A stretch of 5,374 bases of DNA, from positions 1 through 5,374 of the forward strand of contig CBDVAP010000162.1 of the NCBI GenBank assembly GCA_965372015.1, written 5' to 3'. This document shows, in pieces, positions 1 through 5,374 of this stretch (its first letter is position 1; every line of letters starts with the position of its first letter). The notes beneath the pieces were generated by a model. The model did no database searches, was not told the origin of the DNA, and saw nothing but the letters and a program-made list of their open reading frames with translations. The position numbers and the translations under genes were made by a program. The stretch comes from JACZSB01 sp965372015 (GTDB lineage Bacteria > Fidelibacterota > Marinisomatia > SCGC-AAA003-L08 > TS1B11).

Positions 1-12
1 GAAACAGCATTG

Positions 13-34
13 CCGGGAAAAATTCCATTCCCGG
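13..34. repeat. 7-bp inverted repeat near the left edge
   Basis: CCGGGAA (13-19) pairs perfectly with TTCCCGG (28-34) across an 8-nt AT-rich loop. It could be the hairpin of a terminator for a gene to the left of the window, but no T-run follows on either strand, so a Rho-independent terminator cannot be claimed. Confidence 0.3.
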
Positions 35-57
35 ACTGCGGGCATTAATTTGACCGG

Positions 58-64
58 TTGCTAA
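58..64. promoter_or_regulatory. TTGCTAA half-site in the leader of the first GH13 gene
   Basis: This is the same 7-mer as the left arm of the inverted repeat before the symporter. It is followed by CCT (67-69) and then TACCCC (79-84), a word that also follows the repeat at 2084-2089. There is no matching right arm here. It lies just downstream of TTGACC (50-55), a possible -35 element, although no good -10 can be paired with that. It is a candidate for shared regulation, weak on its own. Confidence 0.25.
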
Positions 65-69
65 TACCT

Positions 70-84
70 GGGGTCAACTACCCC
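70..84. repeat. Short inverted repeat in the leader of the first GH13 gene
   Basis: GGGGT (70-74) and ACCCC (80-84) flank a 5-nt spacer CAACT. The perfect 5-bp arms could form a small GC-rich hairpin in the 5' leader, or be part of a protein-binding site. It lies about 40 nt upstream of the ribosome binding site, so it would not mask it directly. Confidence 0.3.
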
Positions 85-137
85 TACGCCTGAGCACATT
101 CAACCGCCTGTGTCCAAATAAAAAGGAGCCTTAAGCA

Positions 138-1943
138 ATGGCCGGTAACTCGCTGTCAACACGTACTGCCCTCATTTTACTTACACTGGCGGTCCTGATG
201 GGCTGCACCAACACCGGGGACCAGCCATACCACGGCCCTGATTGGGCTGTGGATGCGGTCTGGTACCAGATTTTCCCTGAACGCTTCCGTAACGGTGATC
301 TGACCAATGATCCCACCGAGGCGCTTGATAGCCCGGAGCAGATACCCGGTTGGCGGATCAGCCCCTGGGGCTCCGATTTCTACAAGCGGCAGCCCTGGGA
401 AGCGGATGTGCGGCCCGACGATTTTTATGGGATGCACCTGTACCGGCGCTATGGCGGCGACCTGCAAGGTGTTATCGATCGGCTGGATTACCTGGTGGAG
501 CTGGGCATCACCGCTATTTATCTCAATCCGATCTTCGATGCCGATTCGCATCACAAATACGACGGCAACACCTACCACCACATCGACTATCACTTTGGTC
601 CCGATCCGGCTGGCGACCGTGCCCGGGTGGCTACCGCCGGGGAGACCGACGATCCCGCCACCTGGGTCTGGACCGGGGCCGACAGCCTGTTCCTGCGGCT
701 ACTGGCGGAAGCCCACCACCGGGGCATGCGCATTGTCACTGACGGGGTCTTTAACCACATCGGCCGCAGCAATTTTGCCTTCAAGGATGTAATTGAGCGG
801 CAGCAGGAATCGCCCTACGCCCACTGGTTCGAGATTACCGCCTGGGATGATCCGGAAACCCCAGAAAATGAGTTCGCCTACGACGGCTGGTGGGGATATG
901 CATCCTTACCGGAGATCAACGAGGAAGATGGTACGGTGGTGGACGGACCCAAGCAATATATCTACGCGGCAGTAGCGCGCTGGATGGACCCCAACGGTGA
1001 CGGCGACCCCTCCGATGGCATCGACGGCTGGCGGCTGGACGTGGTCCCCGACATGGGCGAGCGCTGGTGGCGGGAGTGGCACGCGCACATCAGGAGCATC
1101 AATCCCGATATTTTTACTACCGCCGAGATCTGGGATATTAATCCCAAGCTACTACAACCGAAATATTTCAGCTCCACGATGAACTACCCCTTTGCCATGG
1201 CCGCGTTGGAATTTGTAGGTAACCGGGAGCGTAAGTTGACCCCCTCGGCCTTCGATACCCGGCTGCGCGAGGTTCGGGAATCCTATGGCATGCAGATTCA
1301 TCATGGGTTGCAGAACCTGATCGCCAGCCATGACACCGATCGCCTGCCCAACATTCTGATGAATCCCGACCGGGGGTATGACCGCCAGGCCCGCCCGGAC
1401 CAGAGCGAGGGGCATTACCTGATCCAACGGCCCGACGAGCGCATCCGGCGGCTGCAACGCTTGCTGGTGGCCCTGCAGATGACCTATGTGGGCGCCCCCA
1501 TGATCTATTACGGTGACGAGGCGGGTATGTGGGGCGAGGATGACCCCGGCTGTCGCAAGCCGATGCTGTGGGAGGATATCGCCTATGATGATGAGACCGG
1601 CCATCCCCTGGGATGGGAGCGCCCCAGCGACCCGGTGGCGGTGGACAAAGAGCTGCTGGCGTTCTACCGCCGGGCCATCGCCGTGCGCCGGGAAAACGAC
1701 GCCCTACGGCAGGGCGACTTTGAAACGATTTTAGTGGACGACGAACAGGAACTTTACGGCTTCCGGCGTTGGACGGCTGAGCAGGAACTGGTGGCGGTGA
1801 TCAATAACGCCGATCAACCTGCTATCCTCGATCTGCCGCTGGTGAACAATCGGGAAATCATCTTCCAGGTAGGCTTGGCAACCGTGAATCCGGATGGGAC
1901 CATCACCTTGGAACCCCGCACTTTTGTGCTGTTTCGTAAGTAA
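138..1943 (+). CDS. GH13 alpha-glucanase lipoprotein (neopullulanase/cyclomaltodextrinase-like)
   Basis: Predicted alpha-1,4-glucan hydrolase of family GH13, acting on maltodextrins or starch at the cell envelope. Residues 1-23 form a lipoprotein signal: Arg9, a hydrophobic stretch and the lipobox LMGC with Cys23. Thr at +2 is compatible with outer-membrane sorting. The barrel begins almost at once (AVWYQIFPERF, about 40-50). GH13 motifs are complete: region I DGVFNH 202-207, region II GWRLD with nucleophile Asp301 and Arg299, region III acid/base Glu330 (AEIWD), region IV His398-Asp399. AIYLNPIF (126-133) and LPEIN (257-261, at the MPKLN position) point to the neopullulanase/cyclomaltodextrinase side of the family. 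GAPMIYYGDEAGMWG (452-466) closes the barrel; a beta C-domain ends the protein at 601 aa. The CBM34-like N-domain usual in that group is absent. ATG 138 is supported by AAGGAG at 123-128, 9 nt upstream. GH13 membership is very sure; exact specificity (neopullulanase, alpha-amylase, alpha-glucosidase) is not. Confidence 0.93.
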   Translation: MAGNSLSTRTALILLTLAVLMGCTNTGDQPYHGPDWAVDAVWYQIFPERFRNGDLTNDPTEALDSPEQIPGWRISPWGSDFYKRQPWEADVRPDDFYGMHLYRRYGGDLQGVIDRLDYLVELGITAIYLNPIFDADSHHKYDGNTYHHIDYHFGPDPAGDRARVATAGETDDPATWVWTGADSLFLRLLAEAHHRGMRIVTDGVFNHIGRSNFAFKDVIERQQESPYAHWFEITAWDDPETPENEFAYDGWWGYASLPEINEEDGTVVDGPKQYIYAAVARWMDPNGDGDPSDGIDGWRLDVVPDMGERWWREWHAHIRSINPDIFTTAEIWDINPKLLQPKYFSSTMNYPFAMAALEFVGNRERKLTPSAFDTRLREVRESYGMQIHHGLQNLIASHDTDRLPNILMNPDRGYDRQARPDQSEGHYLIQRPDERIRRLQRLLVALQMTYVGAPMIYYGDEAGMWGEDDPGCRKPMLWEDIAYDDETGHPLGWERPSDPVAVDKELLAFYRRAIAVRRENDALRQGDFETILVDDEQELYGFRRWTAEQELVAVINNADQPAILDLPLVNNREIIFQVGLATVNPDGTITLEPRTFVLFRK

Positions 1944-2100
1944 AACGGTGTTGTTCAACTGAGACTTTACCCATAAGACTGTTCCCATTTCAATCGCGGG
2001 CGCCAGTGTTTCCGTGACCCCTGCGGTCTGATTACATTAGTGCCCCTAGTTCGCCACAAGAATGATTGCTAACCTTTAGCAAGTACCCCGAGGAGGAAGC
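1944..2100. other. Intergenic region between GH13 lipoprotein gene and symporter gene
   Basis: This 157-bp stretch has no reading frame worth calling and no strong stem followed by a T-run, so gene 1 may read through into gene 2. It contains only small imperfect symmetries (for example GACC/GGTC at 2016-2028) before the clear inverted repeat at 2066-2082. TTGTTC at 1951 and CATAAG at 1972 roughly resemble promoter boxes but with short spacing. The length of the gap suggests that the symporter gene has its own promoter or a regulated leader. Confidence 0.5.
2066..2082. promoter_or_regulatory. Perfect inverted repeat upstream of the symporter (possible operator)
   Basis: TTGCTAA (2066-2072) and its exact reverse complement TTAGCAA (2076-2082) are separated by CCT. 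The 17-bp element ends 8 nt before AGGAGG (2091-2096) and 18 nt before the ATG. Its length and symmetry fit the operator of a dimeric repressor, such as the LacI-type sugar regulators. As RNA it could instead fold into a 7-bp hairpin with a tight 3-nt loop next to the ribosome binding site. No T-run follows, so it is not a terminator. The repeat is seen directly; its function is inference. Confidence 0.45.
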
Positions 2101-3909
2101 ATGCAAGCGATCGATTATACCATCGTCAGTGTTTACCTGTTGGCCATTGTTACCATCGGCCTGATGCTGCGGCGTAGCGCCGCCGGCGGTATCGATGCTT
2201 ATTTTCTGGGCAACCGCCGTCTACCGTGGTGGGTGCTGGGCTCCTCGGGCATGGCTTCCAACCTGGACATCAGCGGTACCATGATCATCGTAGCCTTAGT
2301 CTACGCCCTGGGGGCCAAGGGTTTCTTTATCGAGATCAGGGGCGGGGTAACCCTGATCATGGCCTTCCTGATGATTTTCATGGGCAAGTGGAACCGCCGG
2401 GCCAAGGTGATGACTCAAGCCGAATGGATGCAGCTGCGCTTTGGCGCCGGGGCCCAGGGGCAGACCGCCCGCCTGATATCCGCAGTTGGGCAGATTCTAA
2501 TGACCATAGCCATGGTGACCTACTTCGCCCTGGGCGGCGGCAAATTCCTGGACACCTTCCTGGGCATCGGTGACTACTGGGGGCTGCCCTCCGAGTTCTG
2601 GGCGGCCGGCCTGCTGATGGGGATAGCCATGATCTACACAGTCACCTCGGGACTCTACGGCGTGGTGTGGACCGACTTCTTCCAGGGAATATTCATCTTC
2701 ATGGCCATCGGCTACATGGCGGTCAAGGCCTGGGCCATCACCCTGCCGGAGTCATTTTCCATCAGCATGCCACAGTTCGACGGCACCTTCCAGCGCTTCA
2801 ACACCACCTTATCGGAGTGGACCAATATGGTACCCAGCATGACGCTGGATATACCCGCCAGTTCCGAGTACTCCATCTATAACCTGTTCGGGGTAGCGAT
2901 CTTCTTCTACCTGTTCAAGGTGATGATAGAGGGCTCCGGCGGCACTGGCAACTACATGTTGCAACGCTACTTTGCCGCCAAGAACGACCGGGAAGCGGGC
3001 CTGCTGAGTATTTTCTGGACCTTCCTGCTTTCATTTCGCTGGATCTTCATCGGGGCCATCGCCGTGATCGGGATTTCCCTGGGCACTCAGGTTGAGGACC
3101 CGGAAATGGTGTTGCCCCTGGTGGTGGAATCGCTGCCCACCGGCGTAAAAGGTTTCCTGGTGGCGGGTCTCATGGCAGCGGCCATGTCCACCTTCGACTC
3201 CACCGTTAACGCCGGGGCGGCCTACTGGGTGAAGGATATCTACCAACTGTACGTGCGCAAGGAGGCCACCCAGAAACAGCTCATGTTCCAGAGTTATGCC
3301 GCCTCCATCATCATCGTGCTGGTGGGACTGGGACTGACACTGCTGTTCAAGAACATCAATTCCGTCTGGGGCTGGATCACCATGAGCGTCAGCTCGGGCC
3401 TGATGGTGCCGCTGCTGCTACGCTGGTACTGGTCCCGGATGAACGGCTACGGTTTCGCCATCGGCACGGCTGCGGGATTAGTCTCGGCTGTGATCTACAA
3501 GGCGCTGGCGCCTGTAGGCACCACCGAGTACGCCATGTTCATCGTCACCATCGTCACATCCACCGTGGGGACTGTGCTGGGCACTTACCTGACTGCCCCC
3601 ACCAACGATAGTATCCTGCTGGAGTTCTACCGCAAGACCCGGCCGTTCGGCGCCTGGGGCCGCTTCCGGGAGCAGCTCAAGGCTGAGCAGCAGCAAGCCG
3701 TCAATGCGGAGAACCGCCGGGATATCGGCTCTATTTTCATGGCCGTGCCCTGGCAGATCATTTTCTTCCTGTTTATGATGAGCCTGATCTTCAAGACCTG
3801 GAGTAGTGCCCTGGTGCTGGGTGTGCTTTTTGCGGTGCTGAGCACCGGGCTATATTTCACCTGGTACCGACACCTGTCCACGGAAGTACAGTTGGAGGAA
3901 GGTGATTAA
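2101..3909 (+). CDS. Sodium:solute symporter (SSS family)
   Basis: Inner-membrane Na+-coupled transporter of the SSS family (relatives: PutP, vSGLT/SGLT). The 602-aa product is almost all hydrophobic. I count about 15 membrane spans by eye: the 5+5 LeuT-fold core plus extra C-terminal helices (about 549-568 and 570-590). Family marks: DAYFLGNRRLPWW after the first helix (32-44); MASNLDISG (51-59) in the broken helix that supplies Na+-site carbonyls; LQRYFAAKNDREA (287-299), the cytoplasmic SSS signature; and AAAMSTFDST (359-368), where Ser363-Thr364 match the Na2-site Ser340-Thr341 of PutP. A charged cytoplasmic stretch with FYRKTRPFG (509-517) and a Gln/Glu-rich segment precedes the last two helices. 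The start is secure: AGGAGG at 2091-2096, 4 nt before ATG. It sits between two GH13 genes and 14 bp ahead of the second, so uptake of a starch-derived sugar is a reasonable inference, but sequence alone does not fix the substrate. Confidence 0.95.
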   Translation: MQAIDYTIVSVYLLAIVTIGLMLRRSAAGGIDAYFLGNRRLPWWVLGSSGMASNLDISGTMIIVALVYALGAKGFFIEIRGGVTLIMAFLMIFMGKWNRRAKVMTQAEWMQLRFGAGAQGQTARLISAVGQILMTIAMVTYFALGGGKFLDTFLGIGDYWGLPSEFWAAGLLMGIAMIYTVTSGLYGVVWTDFFQGIFIFMAIGYMAVKAWAITLPESFSISMPQFDGTFQRFNTTLSEWTNMVPSMTLDIPASSEYSIYNLFGVAIFFYLFKVMIEGSGGTGNYMLQRYFAAKNDREAGLLSIFWTFLLSFRWIFIGAIAVIGISLGTQVEDPEMVLPLVVESLPTGVKGFLVAGLMAAAMSTFDSTVNAGAAYWVKDIYQLYVRKEATQKQLMFQSYAASIIIVLVGLGLTLLFKNINSVWGWITMSVSSGLMVPLLLRWYWSRMNGYGFAIGTAAGLVSAVIYKALAPVGTTEYAMFIVTIVTSTVGTVLGTYLTAPTNDSILLEFYRKTRPFGAWGRFREQLKAEQQQAVNAENRRDIGSIFMAVPWQIIFFLFMMSLIFKTWSSALVLGVLFAVLSTGLYFTWYRHLSTEVQLEEGD

Positions 3910-3914
3910 AGGTC

Positions 3915-3919
3915 AGGGG
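3915..3919 (+). promoter_or_regulatory. Ribosome binding site for the GTG-started GH13 gene
   Basis: AGGGG lies 4 nt before GTG 3924, inside the 14-bp gap after the symporter's TAA (3907-3909). It supports GTG as the start. The next in-frame ATG, at 3984, would remove almost the whole signal peptide. Confidence 0.6.
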
Positions 3920-3923
3920 TAAA

Positions 3924-5374
3924 GTGGCAAAATCGGCTTCCAAGACCAGTCTGCTGGCGCTGCTGTTAACCGGCGCAGCGCTAATGGGCCAGGATTACGT
4001 GGTGGAGTGGAATCCGCCCTTCCCCACCGATGAGGATTCAGTGCTGGTGACGTTTTATGCCGACCGGGGCACCGGTGGGCTGGCGGGCTATTCCGGTACC
4101 GTCTATGCCCACACCGGCGTGATCACTAACCTGAGCGGCGGCGATAGTGGCTGGCGCTACGTGATCGGCGATTGGGGTGACAATAACAACCAACCGGCGC
4201 TCACGAACGTATCCGCTGATGTTTACACGATCCTGATCGACAATCCCCGGACCTATTATGGTGTCCCGGCGGTCGAGACCATCGAGAAGCTGGCCTTCGT
4301 CTTTCGAAGCGCCGACGGCAGCCTGGAAGGTAAGGCCGCGGGAGCCAAAGACATCTTCGTTCCCATTACCAACCGGCTGGTTAACGTGCGCTTCCTGGAA
4401 CCCGGTATGGAGGATACCTTCATATCCGCAGGCGATTCGGTGGTGGTGGTGGCCATCGCTACCAGCCTGGAAACGGGCATCGCCACTATGACATTGCGCG
4501 TGGATAATACCGAGGTGCTCCAGGTGGCGGCCGATACCCTGAGATATATATTCCGGCCGCTGGGCCAGGGCCGCCAACTGTTGACCGTGATCGCCGTGGA
4601 CAATGCCGGCCAGAGCGATTCCGCATCCATAGCGGTACAGGTGAACCCGGCCCTTGTGCGCCAGCCCCGGCCCGCCGGCGTGGTCGACGGCATCAATTAC
4701 ATCGACGACCAAACGGTGGTACTCTCACTGTTTGCGCCCTATAAGCAGTTCGTCTACGTTATCGGGGAGTTCAATCAGTGGTTGGCCGACAGCGCCTACT
4801 ACATGCGCCTCGATTCGGTAGCGGCCGACAGCGCCCATTTCTGGCTGACAGTCAGCGGCCTGGTTCCCGGAAAAGAGTATCCTTTCCAGTACCTGGTGGA
4901 CGGCCACCTGCGCATGGCCGATCCCTACACCGATAAGATCCTCGACCCCTGGAACGATCAGTACATACCCGATGTTACCTATCCCGATCTGATATCCTAC
5001 CCGGTGGGCCTCACCGACCAACCGGTAGCGGTGTTGCAGACCGGACAGCAGCCGTTCACCTGGACCGACAGCAGTTTCACCCGTCCGGCCGCCCGGGACC
5101 TGGTGATCTACGAGCTGCTGTTACGTGACTTCACCGAGCGCCACGATTTCCAGTCGTTGAGGGATTCCCTGGGTTACCTGCAGCGTCTGGGGATCAACGC
5201 CATCGAATTGATGCCGTTTAACGAGTTCGAGGGCAACTCCAGCTGGGGGTACAATCCCTCCTTCTACTTCGCCCCCGACAAATACTACGGCACCAAGGAC
5301 GACTTGAAAGCCTTCATCGACGCCGCCCACGGGCTGGGGATGGCCGTAATCATGGACCTGGTCCTCAACCACAG
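3924..5374 (+). CDS. Secreted multidomain GH13 enzyme (alpha-amylase-like), 3' end outside window
   Basis: Partial gene, 483 codons then the window ends two bases into the next. Order of parts: an N-terminal signal (MAKSASK, then LLALLLTGAALMG, cleavage near 19-22); a beta-rich domain about 26-146 (WNPPFPTDEDSVLVTFYAD, VYAHTGVIT, LAFVFRSADGS), of a type I recall ahead of GH13 domains in Bacteroidota-like bacteria; an Ig-like domain about 151-240; a CBM48/E-set-like domain about 258-350 with YVIGEFNQW (278-286) and FQYLVDG; then the GH13 barrel from about 390 (RDLVIYELLLRDF). The barrel shows ELMPFNEFEG, WGYNPSFYFAPDKYYG and region I DLVLNH (478-483), where the window stops. Nucleophile and acid/base lie beyond the edge, so activity cannot be confirmed. 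The E-set plus this barrel style resembles branching or debranching enzymes, so alpha-amylase, pullulanase-like or branching activity are all possible. In-frame stop TGA at 3903 and no other start codon upstream make GTG 3924 the best start. The 14-bp gap to the symporter implies co-transcription. Confidence 0.9.
   Translation, partial: MAKSASKTSLLALLLTGAALMGQDYVVEWNPPFPTDEDSVLVTFYADRGTGGLAGYSGTVYAHTGVITNLSGGDSGWRYVIGDWGDNNNQPALTNVSADVYTILIDNPRTYYGVPAVETIEKLAFVFRSADGSLEGKAAGAKDIFVPITNRLVNVRFLEPGMEDTFISAGDSVVVVAIATSLETGIATMTLRVDNTEVLQVAADTLRYIFRPLGQGRQLLTVIAVDNAGQSDSASIAVQVNPALVRQPRPAGVVDGINYIDDQTVVLSLFAPYKQFVYVIGEFNQWLADSAYYMRLDSVAADSAHFWLTVSGLVPGKEYPFQYLVDGHLRMADPYTDKILDPWNDQYIPDVTYPDLISYPVGLTDQPVAVLQTGQQPFTWTDSSFTRPAARDLVIYELLLRDFTERHDFQSLRDSLGYLQRLGINAIELMPFNEFEGNSSWGYNPSFYFAPDKYYGTKDDLKAFIDAAHGLGMAVIMDLVLNH

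Noticed and set aside
45..52. TTAATTTG resembling the Bacteroidota -7 box (TAnnTTTG)
   Set aside because: It has one mismatch and no TTG element at the expected distance upstream; the nearest, at 10-12, is too far away.
50..79. Sigma-70-like promoter TTGACC (50-55) with TCAACT (74-79)
   Set aside because: The -35 matches well but the -10 matches only three of six bases at an 18-nt spacing, and many bacteria of this likely group use a different consensus. It is too weak to call.
307..792. Plus-strand open frame of 161 codons inside gene 1, and similar overlapping frames on both strands
   Set aside because: They lie wholly within the secure GH13 gene in other frames, with low-complexity Pro/Ser/Thr/Arg translations and no supporting ribosome binding sites.
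1991..2030. GC-rich stretch after gene 1 considered as a terminator or a tRNA fragment
   Set aside because: Only 3-4 bp stems can be drawn, there is no T-run, and there is no T-loop consensus or cloverleaf on either strand.
4038..4712. Long minus-strand open frame of 224 codons opposite the third gene
   Set aside because: It is antisense to a plus-strand frame with continuous GH13 domain structure. Its translation shows no recognisable family, and the His/Gly-rich composition is typical of a shadow frame in GC-rich coding DNA.

Overview
The window holds three consecutive plus-strand genes that look like a starch or maltodextrin utilisation segment: a lipoprotein GH13 alpha-glucanase (138-1943), a sodium:solute symporter (2101-3909), and the first 483 codons of a second, multidomain secreted GH13 enzyme (3924 to the window edge). 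The third gene starts at GTG and runs off the right end. All three are intact as far as they can be seen. I see no RNA gene, mobile element, CRISPR array or long repeat.

Layout. Positions 1-137 are non-coding leader with two small inverted repeats and a good ribosome binding site. After gene 1 comes a 157-bp gap with no convincing terminator. It carries a perfect 7-bp inverted repeat (TTGCTAA-CCT-TTAGCAA, 2066-2082) just upstream of the symporter's AGGAGG. The same TTGCTAA word, followed downstream by TACCCC, recurs in the leader of gene 1, so both promoters may share a regulator. Genes 2 and 3 are only 14 bp apart and are probably co-transcribed.

How the genes could work together (inference). 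The multidomain enzyme would cut starch or glycogen-like polymer outside the cell. The lipoprotein enzyme would trim the maltodextrins at the cell envelope, and the Na+-coupled symporter would import a small product. The weak point is the symporter's substrate. Its Na+-site residues look conserved, but a hand comparison suggests that several sugar-contacting residues of the galactose transporter vSGLT are not.

Organism. The sequence is moderately GC-rich by eye. Purine-rich Shine-Dalgarno sites, a lipoprotein GH13 without Asp at +2, and the N-terminal domain layout of the third gene together suggest a Gram-negative bacterium of the wider Bacteroidota/Calditrichota/Marinimicrobia (FCB) assemblage. 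Sodium coupling would suit a marine or saline habitat. This placement is a guess from protein style, since there is no marker gene. No SusC/SusD pair is present in the window.
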